Assembly (NCBI GenBank): GCA_025998755.1
Contig: AP024674.1
Coordinates: 1,540,162-1,604,161, forward strand
Source of the DNA: Armatimonadota bacterium
GTDB taxonomy: Bacteria; Armatimonadota; UBA5829; DSUL01
Direction of reading: 5' to 3'
DNA length: 64,000 bases
The notes beneath the pieces are model-generated. The model searched no databases and was not told the DNA's origin. It saw only the letters and a list, made by a program, of their open reading frames with translations. A program made the position numbers and the translations under genes. Below, piece after piece: positions 33,927 through 43,066 of the stretch (position 1 is the first letter of the stretch; each line of letters opens with the position of its first letter).

Positions 33927-34700
33927 GTGAAGCCTGCAGAGTCACCGGAGAAGGCCGGCATTCCGGAGGACGCCCATCCGCGGACGTCCGAGTTCTTTGC
34001 TCCCGGCGAGAAGGCTCGCTTCGTCCGTTCCGTATTCGACACCATAGCTCCCCGTTACGACTTTCTGAATACCGTGACCAGCTTCGGGCTGCATCGGCGC
34101 TGGCGGCAGGCTGCGTTGAGGATGACCGGTCTGAGAGAGGGAGACGCGGCGCTGGACGTGGCGTGTGGAACAGGCGACTTTCTGCCCGGCCTGCGCAGGC
34201 TGGTGGGACCTGGGGGCACGGTGGTGGGGTTGGACTTCAGCCGGAGGATGCTGGAACGGGCCAGTGACAGGTTAGCGCGATCCGGCGTTCAAGCGCTTCT
34301 GGTACTCGGAGATGCCGAGAGGATGCCGTTTCGGTCAGAATGCTTTCAGGTGGTGACCACCGGGTTCGCGCTGCGCAATTTCTCGGATCTGGAGGCATTC
34401 TTCCGCGAGAGCCGGAGGGTGCTGACACCGGGGGGAAAGCTGGTAGCACTCGAGATCGCGGGGCCTGAGTGGTGGCCTTACCGACCATTGTTTTTCTGGT
34501 ACTTCGAGAAGGCGCTGCCGCGCCTGGCGGCACTTCTGAGAGGCGAGCGGCAGGCCTACAGGTGGCTGCCGGCATCGCTGGCTGCGTTTCATTCAAGAAA
34601 AGGAGTCACCCGTCTTATGCGGCAAGCGGGTTTCACGGATATCGCCATTCGCAACCTTGCGGGGGGCGCGGTGTGCATCTACGCCGGGACGAAGCCTTGA
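33927..34700 (+). CDS. menG: demethylmenaquinone/ubiquinone C-methyltransferase
   Basis: SAM-dependent enzyme (UbiE/MenG family) that makes the last methylation of menaquinone; 257 residues. Signals are VRSVFDTIAPRYDFLNTVTS, HRRWRQAALRMTGL, the SAM motif LDVACGTGDFLPGL and TTGFALRNFSDLEAFFRESR. The start is GTG with GGGGAGA upstream. Its stop overlaps the start of the polyprenyl synthase gene. Menaquinone is more likely than ubiquinone, given the alternative complex III context, but the ring substrate is inferred. Confidence 0.93.
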   Translation: MKPAESPEKAGIPEDAHPRTSEFFAPGEKARFVRSVFDTIAPRYDFLNTVTSFGLHRRWRQAALRMTGLREGDAALDVACGTGDFLPGLRRLVGPGGTVVGLDFSRRMLERASDRLARSGVQALLVLGDAERMPFRSECFQVVTTGFALRNFSDLEAFFRESRRVLTPGGKLVALEIAGPEWWPYRPLFFWYFEKALPRLAALLRGERQAYRWLPASLAAFHSRKGVTRLMRQAGFTDIAIRNLAGGAVCIYAGTKP

Positions 34701-35701
34701 AGCGTGTGAGACGCCGGACCGGGGTCACTCCCCCCTGGCTGGAGTTTCTGGAGGGCTCGCTGGCGGAGGTGGAGGCTCTGCTCCAGTCGGAGGTGGAGTC
34801 GCGCATCCGCTCCATCACAGGGTTGTGTCAGCACTGCGTCTCGGCGGGCGGCAAGAGGTTTCGTCCGGCGCTGGTTGTGCTGGGCGCGCTCGCCGCGGAC
34901 CCTGATGCCGATGTCACCCGCCCCATCCAGCTTGCGGCAGGTGTGGAGCTGCTTCACCTGGCCACCCTGATGCACGATGACGTAGTGGACGGCGCAGACT
35001 CGCGCCGCGGCACGGCAAGCGCGAACGCCCTGTCCGGCAATAAAGTTTCCGTGCTGGTGGGCGATTACCTGTTCGCACGCTCGTTCGGTGTGATGGCGCG
35101 GGACGGCGACGACCGGATCATCAAGCGGATGGCCACAGTGACCGTGGCGCTGGCCGAGGGTGAGGTGCTGGAGCTGGTGATGCGCGGCTCGCTGGGTGAG
35201 CTGGAATCCCAGTACTGGCACATGATTGACCTGAAGACTGCCCGGCTGATCTCCGCCTGCACCGAGGTGGGCGGCATCTGCGTGAACGCCCCAGATGACA
35301 TCATCGAGTCCCTTGCGCGCTACGGCGAGCGGATCGGGCTGGTCTTTCAGATGACAGACGACCTTCTGGACCTTGTCGGAGACCGGGCGTCGGTGGGCAA
35401 GCCCGTGGGAGCGGACCTGCTGGACGGCAAGGTCACCCTTCCCTACATTCTGACTCTGCGTGAGATCTCCCCCGAAGTCCGCGAAAGCCTGCTGGAGAAA
35501 GCGTTCCAGAGACGGCTGACCCCGGACGATGTGCACTACCTTACCCAGAAGGCGCTCGAGCTGGATGTGGCGGAACAGTGCCTGGCTCTGGCCGAAGAGC
35601 AGGTAGAGATCGCCTCGAAGCATCTTGCCAATCTGCCGGCGACTCCGGCCAAGAGCGTGCTGGAAGAGATCGGTCCGTATCTGCTGGAGCGCAGCAGCTA
35701 G
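34697..35701 (+). CDS. long-chain polyprenyl diphosphate synthase
   Basis: Builds the isoprenoid tail of menaquinone by chain elongation with isopentenyl diphosphate; about 334 residues. Two Asp-rich motifs are visible, LMHDDVVDGADSRRG and FQMTDDLLDLVGD, with GGKRFRPALVV at the N-terminus and KPVGADLLDGKVTLPYIL near the end. The start is probably TTG 34697, overlapping the menG stop (TTGA); GTG 34706 is an alternative. The stop TAG shares a CTAG tetranucleotide with the stop of the convergent gene. Confidence 0.93.
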   Translation: MKRVRRRTGVTPPWLEFLEGSLAEVEALLQSEVESRIRSITGLCQHCVSAGGKRFRPALVVLGALAADPDADVTRPIQLAAGVELLHLATLMHDDVVDGADSRRGTASANALSGNKVSVLVGDYLFARSFGVMARDGDDRIIKRMATVTVALAEGEVLELVMRGSLGELESQYWHMIDLKTARLISACTEVGGICVNAPDDIIESLARYGERIGLVFQMTDDLLDLVGDRASVGKPVGADLLDGKVTLPYILTLREISPEVRESLLEKAFQRRLTPDDVHYLTQKALELDVAEQCLALAEEQVEIASKHLANLPATPAKSVLEEIGPYLLERSS

Positions 35702-37170
35702 CCGGCATCCCGGCTGATCCCTCGCCGGGGGCCGTAGATGTCCTTCGGTAATTCCAGGTCAGCCATCAGCTGCATTGCCGCGGCAGCGGCTTCGTCAGGA
35801 TTGTCCCTCAGGCGCTGCTGATCCCGTATCATTGCGGCGGCCGCACCGGTCCGGGAGAAGCGTCCGATCCGAAGATATTCTTCCAGCACGTGCATAATGA
35901 TGTCCAGACGCTTTGCTCCCTCCGCCGAGGCGGCTTCCCGCGCGCGCCGGGCAAGGGCTAGCTGGTTCTCCCACTCATTCAGCACACTCTCTTCAGCCGT
36001 CAGGAGCCTCCGCGACGGAGACCCTTCACGCAGGAACCAGGCCCATCCGGACCATACAGGAGCCAACTTCGGATGAAGCTCCTCCTGAGCGAGCATCAGC
36101 CGTAGCACCAGCGGCGCGGCAGGCTCGCCGTAAAGAGGAGCCAGATGCTCCGCGGCAAAGACCTCGAAGTCCAAGCCGGGTTCCCGGCTGAACTCCAGAT
36201 AAGCGATATAGTTGACCTCGTTATCTGGCATCGCCGCCGAGCCGACACACCCCAGGACCAGTCCCTGCACGTCCATTGCGCGCTGGTTGGCCCCGAACTG
36301 ACGAGCCTGCCTCAAAAGCGGCCAGAAACAGCGATACTGGGTGAATGTCCAAGTGGGAGGGAAAGCGTCCAGATGATAGGACCAGCCTCCAGAATGGATG
36401 AGCGAGACGTTCTCCGGAACGGGCGGCGGCACGGACGGCTCGCAGTCCAGCTCCATATTCCACTGGGCTATCGCCTCCCGGGGGATCCTTTCCAACAGCC
36501 AGGCGTCTTCCATCCGCCGGAACCAGGCGGGCTCGTAGGTGGCGTAGGTGACCCAGGCGTCCGCGTGCTTCCGGCGGGTTTCCTGGAAGATGATGGGAAC
36601 GGCGATGGCCAGATCGGAATAGGAGTTGGCGTATTTCAGACGGTTAGGCTCCTGGCGGGTGGCATCCGAAGCCAGAGGGCAGTCGCAGATCCAGTCCATC
36701 TCGTTGGTCTCGATGTTGACGCCACCGATGGGAAACGTAGCCGCCAGCCACTCCGCCCCTTCGCGCAACCAATCCTGGAACTCCGGTTGATACAGGCATC
36801 CGGCGTGGTCTATTACCCTGTGACTTCCACGGATCTCGGCCCTGAGATGGGGCTTTTCCCGCAGCAGATCCTCAAGATGGTAGGGCAAACCCGGACTGAT
36901 GCTGTATCCATGATACCCGCCGGCTCCGACACCGGGCAAAATGCGGACACCCTGCTGCAGGCCATACTCGGCGACCTGTCGCGCCGCCTGGATTCCTCCG
37001 TGCCGGCCGTCCACGAACCCCCATATGATGAGCCCGTTGTAGCCGATGCGAGTGGCGAAGTCTATCAGCTCGCGATACTCCGCAACATAGCTGTCGGCGC
37101 TGAAGGGATCGCAGACCCAGCTATCCCAGGTCCACAGTATGCGGTAAGGCATCGGGTGCGAAGGTCTCAT
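35698..37170 (-). CDS. TIM-barrel-like putative glycoside hydrolase
   Basis: 490 residues, no signal peptide. The pattern of strands and motifs (RILWTWDSWVCDPFSADSYV, IGYNGLIIWGFVDGRHGGIQ, AAEWLAATFPIGGVNIETNE with Glu at a barrel strand end, HADAWVTYATYEPAWFRRME) suggests a (beta/alpha)8 barrel acting on carbohydrate, followed by a helical C-terminal domain. I do not recognise a numbered family. ATG 37170 has AAGGAG 7 bases upstream. It converges on the polyprenyl synthase, with overlapping stops. Confidence 0.6.
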   Translation of the reverse strand: MRPSHPMPYRILWTWDSWVCDPFSADSYVAEYRELIDFATRIGYNGLIIWGFVDGRHGGIQAARQVAEYGLQQGVRILPGVGAGGYHGYSISPGLPYHLEDLLREKPHLRAEIRGSHRVIDHAGCLYQPEFQDWLREGAEWLAATFPIGGVNIETNEMDWICDCPLASDATRQEPNRLKYANSYSDLAIAVPIIFQETRRKHADAWVTYATYEPAWFRRMEDAWLLERIPREAIAQWNMELDCEPSVPPPVPENVSLIHSGGWSYHLDAFPPTWTFTQYRCFWPLLRQARQFGANQRAMDVQGLVLGCVGSAAMPDNEVNYIAYLEFSREPGLDFEVFAAEHLAPLYGEPAAPLVLRLMLAQEELHPKLAPVWSGWAWFLREGSPSRRLLTAEESVLNEWENQLALARRAREAASAEGAKRLDIIMHVLEEYLRIGRFSRTGAAAAMIRDQQRLRDNPDEAAAAAMQLMADLELPKDIYGPRRGISRDAG

Positions 37171-37344
37171 TTCAGGACTCCTTCACGGACAGGACCTACC
37201 GGAAGCAGTGGAAGTCGGCAAGGCGGCGGTGCCCGGGCGGGAAGTTAGGTAACTACATTGGTCTTTTCCTCCAGTGGCGGACGGATCCGCGGGATTATCC
37301 CTGGGAGGCTACCGGCCATCCGTTCGCCGTCTTTACAAAGAGAG

Positions 37345-37363
37345 TCAATGGTCCTACCATTGA
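37345..37363. promoter_or_regulatory. 19-bp operator-like inverted repeat
   Basis: TCAATGG-TCCTA-CCATTGA, a perfect 7-bp inverted repeat, lies in the intergenic region between two divergent genes, 99 bases before the start at 37462. It looks like a dimeric repressor site. The regulator is unknown. Confidence 0.35.
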
Positions 37364-37461
37364 TTCGGGGAGACGTGTGGCGAGGGTGGCAGACAGGAAC
37401 CTCGAGCGGAACACCAGGCTAGCCTCGGCTTCCGCAGCGCAGAGAGTGAAGGAGGAGTTAA

Positions 37462-39183
37462 ATGATCAGAATGGCTTGGCTCGCGGCCACGCTTTTGGCC
37501 GTGGCGGGAGCTTGTCTCGCGCAGCCCGCGCAGAACAACTGCTGGGATCCCAGCCTGGAATACGGGGCAGGGAATAAAGTCTTCTACGAGGGCTGGGGCT
37601 ACGGTCCTCCAGCAGGAGACTACTCCAGAGCCGGATCGCAGCCTTATCTGGTGCGGGACTACGGGCGGGACTGGACCAGCATTGGTCCGAACCCTCTGGC
37701 GTGGGTAATATCGGGCAAGAACGGCCAGAGCGCCTTCACTCCGAAGCCGCCGCAGTATGCCTCTGACAACCCCATGCGTGAGAACGACGACTACACCAAC
37801 AGTGGAAGCGCCTACAACGCAGGGTATCTGGACGGCTCCTGGCCCTACGCGGATACCCCCTTCAGGAGCGGGATTTACGTGGACGGGCCCCAGCCGTATC
37901 ATATGCAGAGCGTCTGGTTCGACGTCAACGGCAACGGCCAGGACGTGGGCGACGGTGTGAACCGCCTGCAGATCCTGCTCAAGCACCCCATCCCTGATCT
38001 GAGCGAGCCCCGCAAGGTGCGCGTGGACGTGCAGTACTGGTGGAGCAAGAACTGGCAAACCAATCTGGGGTTCGGCATCCGGCTGTATTTCGAGAAGACG
38101 GGAGGCGGCGAGGCATGGATAGACTTCGCCCCGCACAACTACAACTACGCCGACCCGAAGCAGACGAAGTTCGCATTCCGGATCGTGGGGATCGCGGAGC
38201 ATCCTGAGTGGGAGCAATGGTCGGACACGTATCTGCCGGTGGGAGCAGGCAACTTCGCGGCTCCGGAGGATAAGACACACTGGCGGCACGTGGGCATTGA
38301 TTTCGGTCTCATCGAACCGGAGAGCGTAACTCTGGTGACCCGCCAGGCAAGCTTCACCGAGCAGGAAAACCGCTTCGCCCGACTTTCGGACCTGGACATC
38401 GCCAGCTACTTCGTGAGGCCGACGGCTCTGGCGGTCGGCATTGTGGACGAGGCCCCGAACGGCCCGACCGCGGCTCCTGGAAGCGTGTTCATGGACAATG
38501 TCTGGGTCTCCACGATGCTGCCACCCGTGACCACCATCGCCGGTGTGAAACAATCGACGGCCTCCGCGCCAGTGGAGATTGCGTCCGCCATCGTGACCGC
38601 ACAGTTCCACGATGATCAGGTGGCACCTTTCTCGTTCGCGGTGGAATCTCCGGACCGCGCATCCGGCATCCGCGTTCTTTGGCAGTCGGAGGTGGCGCCG
38701 GGGGATGACGTGAGCATCTCTGGCAAAGTGGCGGTGGATGGCGCGGAGATCGTGATCCAGGCTTCGCAAGTCTCGGTAAACTCAAGCGGCCTGGAAACCC
38801 CCGCCCCACTCACGATGACCGGAGCAGCGTCCGGCGGCGGCAAACTGGGTCTGCAGGCTGGCGTGGTGAACGACGCCGGGACCGGCGCGCCAGCGCAGGG
38901 GCTGAACAACATCGGCCTGCTGGTGACGCTCTTCGGAAAGGTGACTCAGAGCTTGCCTGGAAGCTTCCAGGAAGGCGGGTTCTACGTGGATGACGGCTCT
39001 GGGCTGAGCGATGGCTCCGGAAACCGGGGCATAAGCTGCCGGCCACCTTCCTTTTTCGGGTTCCCCGGACCGGTTCCGGACGCGGGACGCTATGTCAAAG
39101 TGACGGGCGTGATGGGAGCGCGCAAGTCCGGCAGCCTCAACGTCCGGTATCTGTGGACGACAGGCTGGGAGTATCTGGACTAA
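37462..39183 (+). CDS. secreted protein with C-terminal module shared with the subtilase
   Basis: 573 residues. A signal peptide (MIRMAWLAATLLAVAGACLA) is followed by a domain of about 330 residues rich in Trp, Tyr and Asn that I cannot name. Residues 350-573 form a module with GVKQSTASAPVEI, SGIRVLWQSEVAPGDDVSI, GLNNIGLLVTLFGKV and GGFYVDDGSG, which is also found at the end of the protease at 57515-62074. These look like OB-fold-type strands and might mediate surface attachment or ligand binding. AAGGAGGAG lies before the ATG. A hairpin follows the gene. Confidence 0.75.
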   Translation: MIRMAWLAATLLAVAGACLAQPAQNNCWDPSLEYGAGNKVFYEGWGYGPPAGDYSRAGSQPYLVRDYGRDWTSIGPNPLAWVISGKNGQSAFTPKPPQYASDNPMRENDDYTNSGSAYNAGYLDGSWPYADTPFRSGIYVDGPQPYHMQSVWFDVNGNGQDVGDGVNRLQILLKHPIPDLSEPRKVRVDVQYWWSKNWQTNLGFGIRLYFEKTGGGEAWIDFAPHNYNYADPKQTKFAFRIVGIAEHPEWEQWSDTYLPVGAGNFAAPEDKTHWRHVGIDFGLIEPESVTLVTRQASFTEQENRFARLSDLDIASYFVRPTALAVGIVDEAPNGPTAAPGSVFMDNVWVSTMLPPVTTIAGVKQSTASAPVEIASAIVTAQFHDDQVAPFSFAVESPDRASGIRVLWQSEVAPGDDVSISGKVAVDGAEIVIQASQVSVNSSGLETPAPLTMTGAASGGGKLGLQAGVVNDAGTGAPAQGLNNIGLLVTLFGKVTQSLPGSFQEGGFYVDDGSGLSDGSGNRGISCRPPSFFGFPGPVPDAGRYVKVTGVMGARKSGSLNVRYLWTTGWEYLD

Positions 39184-39215
39184 AGCGCTCGTTCCGGCAA
39201 GCCGACAGATTCCGA

Positions 39216-39244
39216 GCCCCCGGCGGGGAATCCTCGCCGGGGGC
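39216..39244 (+). terminator. terminator-like hairpin after the secreted protein gene
   Basis: GCCCCCGGCG (39216-39225) pairs perfectly with 39235-39244 across a 9-base loop, 33 bases after the stop codon. No T run follows, so termination strength is uncertain. Confidence 0.55.
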
Positions 39245-39331
39245 TTCAGAGCTCCAGAAGTGCGAGGGCCAAAATACCCGGTACAATTGCTAGTTTTTGG
39301 CCTTCAAATATCTGAAGTTTGGTTTGGTGAC

Positions 39332-39360
39332 TTGACCGGTAAAGCTGAAGGTTTTATTCT
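39332..39360 (+). promoter_or_regulatory. promoter of the PEP-CTERM gene
   Basis: TTGACC (39332-39337), a 17-base spacer and TATTCT (39355-39360) match the sigma-70 type. Transcription would begin near 39367, leaving a leader of about 93 bases. Within it are three successive stems (39369-39373/39383-39387, 39396-39400/39403-39407 and 39411-39416/39423-39428) before the AAGGAG site. Confidence 0.6.
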
Positions 39361-39459
39361 AGAACCACTGGGCACAAGGGGAGCCCACCAAGAGGCTCGC
39401 TTGCGAGAAAGGGCGCTTCTCTGCGCCCGGTCAAGACCTGAAGGAGAATAGGGTTCGAG

Positions 39460-40152
39460 ATGAAACGAACAGCATTCTGGGTGACACTGTCTCTGGCTGC
39501 CGCTCTGCTGGTGGCCACGAGCGCCTCGGCCAACCTGCTGGTCAATGGCGACTTCGAGGACGACAACTTCGGCATTCCGGGCTGGGTTCCGGGATGGACG
39601 ATCACGACTTTCTGGTGGCCCGGCTGGGGCACCCAGCCACCATTGCTGGACCGCAAGACCGGCTACAGCACGTTCACCGGCACAGGGATCCCGTTTAGCG
39701 GCAATTACTTCCTGGCCACGGACATCATGGGGCATGCCAACTTCCACGTAGGCGCTTACCAGTCATTCAGCGTGACTCCTGGCGCGACCTATCTGGTGAC
39801 AGGCGGGTTCATGGGCGGCGTCCAGCAGTCCAACGACACGGCCTGGTGGGAAGTCAAGGTGGCCGACGGCACGACTTCCGACCCGGATGCTCCCGGAACA
39901 GTCATCGCCAAGAAGGAGCGGCCCGCCAACCAAGGCTTCTTCCAGTTCCGTGAGACCTTCGCCGGCACTTTCACCGCCAATAGCAGCACCGCCACCATCT
40001 TCCTGAAGTGGGGCCGCGCTCAGTCGGCAGATTACGTGATCTCCGCGGGAGGATTTGACAACCTGGTGGTGGTTCCTGAACCCGCGAGCATTCTGGCTCT
40101 GGCGAGCGGCCTGGCCGGAATGGCCGGACTGGCGCTGCGCCGCCGGGCGTAA
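39460..40152 (+). CDS. PEP-CTERM sorted exported protein
   Basis: 230 residues: cleavable signal (FWVTLSLAAALLVATSASA), an NLLVNGDFEDDNFGIPGW opening typical of CBM-like exported proteins, a beta-rich body, and a PEP-CTERM end (VVVPEPASILALASGLAGM then an Arg tail). Likely processed by an exosortase and displayed or released. The start has AAGGAG upstream. A strong terminator follows the stop. Confidence 0.9.
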   Translation: MKRTAFWVTLSLAAALLVATSASANLLVNGDFEDDNFGIPGWVPGWTITTFWWPGWGTQPPLLDRKTGYSTFTGTGIPFSGNYFLATDIMGHANFHVGAYQSFSVTPGATYLVTGGFMGGVQQSNDTAWWEVKVADGTTSDPDAPGTVIAKKERPANQGFFQFRETFAGTFTANSSTATIFLKWGRAQSADYVISAGGFDNLVVVPEPASILALASGLAGMAGLALRRRA

Positions 40153-40182
40153 TCGTCCGCTCACAAGATGTTGAACTCCCTG

Positions 40183-40213
40183 GCGCGGGCTGGAAACGGC
40201 CCGCGCTTTTTTT
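40183..40213 (+). terminator. Rho-independent terminator
   Basis: GCGCGGGC (40183-40190), an 8-base loop, GCCCGCGC (40199-40206) and seven T (40207-40213). It terminates the PEP-CTERM transcript just before the convergent photolyase gene ends. Confidence 0.9.
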
Positions 40214-40219
40214 GCTTCT

Positions 40220-41632
40220 TCAGAAAAGAGAAGGTTGACCGGCCTGGCGGACGGCCCGGTAGCGCTCCATTGCCACCTGACGCTCCGTGTGGTGGTCCAC
40301 AATGGGAGCCGGGTAATCCCGGCCGATGATGCAGCCAAAGCGGCGCTGCTCATCCGCCGTCATCAGATGGGGCTCGTGGATGTTTTCCGGCGGAACGGCA
40401 GACAGTTCGGGTACCCAACGGCGGATGTAGGCGCCTTCCGGATCGTAGCGGCGGCTCTGCAGCCACGGGTTGAAGATGCGGATGGGACGCGGATCCACCC
40501 CCGTGCCCGCCGCCCACTGCCATCCCCCGTTGTTCGGCGCCAGATCCCCGTCCACGAGACGCAGCATGAAATGCCGCTCCCCCTCCTGCCAGTTGATGTG
40601 CAGATCTTTCGTGAGGAAACTTGCCACGATCATCCGGACTCGGTTGTGCATCCAGCCTTCCGAAAGGAGTTGACGCATCCCGGCATCCACGATCGGATAC
40701 CCCGTCATTCCCTTCTTCCACGCCTCCAGACGCTCTGGGTCATCATCCCACGGCAAATCACGTTTCTGTGGCTGCCAGGCCGAGTGTTCGACCTCTGGCC
40801 AGTGCCAAAGCACGTGGAAGTAAAACTCCCGCCAGGCAAGCTCCGAGACGAATTTCGCGAAAGCGGCGGTCTTGTGATAAACCTGCCGGATGGAGATATT
40901 GCCAAACTTCAGATACGGGGACAGCCGTGAGGTGCCATCCACAGCCGGCAGGTCGCGTTGCCGGTCGTAGGCTGCCGCACACGTTGCCACGAAGGCATCC
41001 AGCCTGCTCCGCGCGGCGTCCTCGCCGGGCTTCCAGAAAGAGAGGTCGAAGTCCAGCGGAAGGGAGAAGCCAATGTGAGAGGCATCGGGCACGCCGCCCC
41101 CCGCCCCGGGGAACGGTCCCCCGAAATCCTGCACTTCCGGCAGCGGCTCCTGTCTGGGAAGGGACACCCAGGCGCGAAAGAACGGTGTAAAGACGGAGTA
41201 CGGACGTCCGTCCGCGGTCAGCACGCTTTCCGGCTCCGCCAGCAGCAGATCGCTGAAGCAGCGGGCCTGGATTCCCGACTCCTCCAACCGCGCGGAGACG
41301 ATCTCATCGCGGCGGCGGGCGTAGGGCTCGTAGTCCCGGTTGAAAAACACGGCCCCGGCCTTGGCCTCCCGGGCGAAGCGGGGGATCTCTTCCTCCGGTT
41401 TCCCGCGCAGCACCACCAGCCGGCCGTTGCGAGCCGCGATCTTGCTTTCGATCTCCCGCAAGCTCTCCAGCAAGAACCAGACACGGGGAGCGCCGACATC
41501 AGGACGGGAAAGGATATGGTCATCCAGGCAGAACACGGGGACGACCTGACCGCCCGCGCGGCGCGCTGCGTGCAACGCCGCATTATCGGCCAGGCGCAAA
41601 TCCCGTCGGAACCAGTGGATTACCCGCCTCAA
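40220..41632 (-). CDS. phr: deoxyribodipyrimidine photolyase
   Basis: Light-driven, FAD-dependent repair of cyclobutane pyrimidine dimers; 470 residues. The N-terminal antenna domain opens with RVIHWFRRDLRLADNAAL, and the FAD-binding C-terminal domain has WREFYFHVLWHWPEV, HNRVRMIVASFLTKDLHINW and NNGGWQWAAGTGVDPRPIRI, landmarks of class I photolyases. It starts 33 bases after mnmE ends and may share its transcript. A cryptochrome function cannot be excluded by eye, but photolyase is the simplest call. Confidence 0.95.
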   Translation of the reverse strand: MRRVIHWFRRDLRLADNAALHAARRAGGQVVPVFCLDDHILSRPDVGAPRVWFLLESLREIESKIAARNGRLVVLRGKPEEEIPRFAREAKAGAVFFNRDYEPYARRRDEIVSARLEESGIQARCFSDLLLAEPESVLTADGRPYSVFTPFFRAWVSLPRQEPLPEVQDFGGPFPGAGGGVPDASHIGFSLPLDFDLSFWKPGEDAARSRLDAFVATCAAAYDRQRDLPAVDGTSRLSPYLKFGNISIRQVYHKTAAFAKFVSELAWREFYFHVLWHWPEVEHSAWQPQKRDLPWDDDPERLEAWKKGMTGYPIVDAGMRQLLSEGWMHNRVRMIVASFLTKDLHINWQEGERHFMLRLVDGDLAPNNGGWQWAAGTGVDPRPIRIFNPWLQSRRYDPEGAYIRRWVPELSAVPPENIHEPHLMTADEQRRFGCIIGRDYPAPIVDHHTERQVAMERYRAVRQAGQPSLF

Positions 41633-41665
41633 GGAACGACCCTCCGTCCGCCTTCGAGCACCCGT

Positions 41666-43021
41666 TTACTTGCCGATGCAGAACGCTCCGAAGATGGCAT
41701 CCAGCAGACTCTCGGTGACATCCTTACCCAGAAGCTCCCCGATCCTGGAGCGCGCCGTCTGGATCTGGACGGCAGCCAGGTCCAAAGCGTGAGGGGAGAG
41801 CACGGACGCGACAGCGCCCGTCAAGGCCTGCCCTGCCTGCTCCAACTGACTGACCTGATGCGCGCTGACGGAAAGCGCCTCCTCAAAATAACCTGCTCCC
41901 GCTCCAACGCGAGAGAGGATGGCGTGCTGCAGATCTTCCAGTCCTTGACCCGTCAGAGCGGAAATGGCGACGGCATTGGCGGTCAGTTCTCCAGCATCCG
42001 GAACAACAGAAACCAAGTCCATCTTGTTCCACACCGCGACGGCCCGCTCCCCGGCCGCCTGAAGCACCTCCAGATCGCCCTGTGCAACTCCCTGCGTGGC
42101 ATCCAGCACCACTAGTCCGATGTCAGCGTGCTCCAACGCCTCGAGAGCCCTTCGCGTCCCCTCCTGTTCCACAGGATCTCCCGTCTCCCGGATACCGGCG
42201 GTGTCTATGGCCAGCACGGGCAATCCTCCGATCTCCACGGTCTCCTCCAGGAAGTCGCGCGTGGTGCCTGGAATATCACTCACAATGGCTCGCGGACGGC
42301 CTGCCAAGAGGTTCAGAAGGCTGGATTTGCCGACGTTGGGGCGGCCGACGATGGCCAGCCGCACTCCCTGAGAAAGCAACCTTCCACGGCGGGCCAGTTC
42401 CAGGACCTGTTCAACTGACTGACAGAGCCTGTCCAGAGCGGCAGCCAGCTCAATGCGGTCCGGCTCGTCCACGTCCTCCGGAAAGTCGATGGAAGCCTCG
42501 ATGGCGGCAGAGATGGCGGTCAGATGCTCCCAGATATCCTCCAGACGCCGGGAAAGCGCTCCGCTGAGAGTGTGACGGGCCGCAATCAGCTGCGTGCGGG
42601 TTCTGGCTCGGATGAGCTCGTTCACCGCCTCCGCCTGCGCCAGGTCCAGCTTTCCGTTCAGGAAGGCCCGCCGGGTGAACTCGCCCGGGCCTGCCGATCT
42701 GGCCCCGGCGCTCAGCGCCGCCTGTAGCACCTCCCGGACGGTGGCCAGGCCACCGTGGCAGGAGATCTCTACAACATCCTCGCCCGTATAGCTGGCAGGA
42801 GCCGCGAAATACGTGTACAGCGCCTCGTCTACCTGTTCACCGGCGGCGGACAGGACGGGAGCGAGCGTTGCCCGGCGCGGGGCGAACCGCCCCAAGGGGC
42901 GTCCAGACAGACGCTCGGCGATCTGCAGCGCCTGTGGCCCACTGATGCGGACAACGGCGATGGCCCCCACTCCCGGAGCGGTGACCACCGCCGCAATGCT
43001 ATCCGCGAAAACGCCGGTCAC
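41666..43021 (-). CDS. mnmE: tRNA modification GTPase MnmE
   Basis: With MnmG makes the 5-carboxymethylaminomethyl modification of wobble uridine; 451 residues. The N-terminal folate-binding domain (IAAVVTAPGVGAIAVVRISG), the GTPase domain with GRPNVGKSSLLN, DIPGTTRDF, DTAGIRE and NKMD, and the C-terminal FCIGK end are all present. It ends the minus-strand rpmH-rnpA-yidD-yidC-jag-mnmE series; mnmG is not adjacent. The start GTG or ATG at 43021 gives full length. Confidence 0.97.
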   Translation of the reverse strand: MTGVFADSIAAVVTAPGVGAIAVVRISGPQALQIAERLSGRPLGRFAPRRATLAPVLSAAGEQVDEALYTYFAAPASYTGEDVVEISCHGGLATVREVLQAALSAGARSAGPGEFTRRAFLNGKLDLAQAEAVNELIRARTRTQLIAARHTLSGALSRRLEDIWEHLTAISAAIEASIDFPEDVDEPDRIELAAALDRLCQSVEQVLELARRGRLLSQGVRLAIVGRPNVGKSSLLNLLAGRPRAIVSDIPGTTRDFLEETVEIGGLPVLAIDTAGIRETGDPVEQEGTRRALEALEHADIGLVVLDATQGVAQGDLEVLQAAGERAVAVWNKMDLVSVVPDAGELTANAVAISALTGQGLEDLQHAILSRVGAGAGYFEEALSVSAHQVSQLEQAGQALTGAVASVLSPHALDLAAVQIQTARSRIGELLGKDVTESLLDAIFGAFCIGK

Positions 43022-43066
43022 CGGGTTACCTCCCCGGCCGAGATACGGCGGGGACGAGGCCGGCCT

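Noticed and set aside
39361-39459. Known riboswitch class (cyclic-di-GMP or cobalamin) in the PEP-CTERM leader
   Set aside because: The hairpins are present but I could not match the conserved core bases of any class; kept only as a structured leader.
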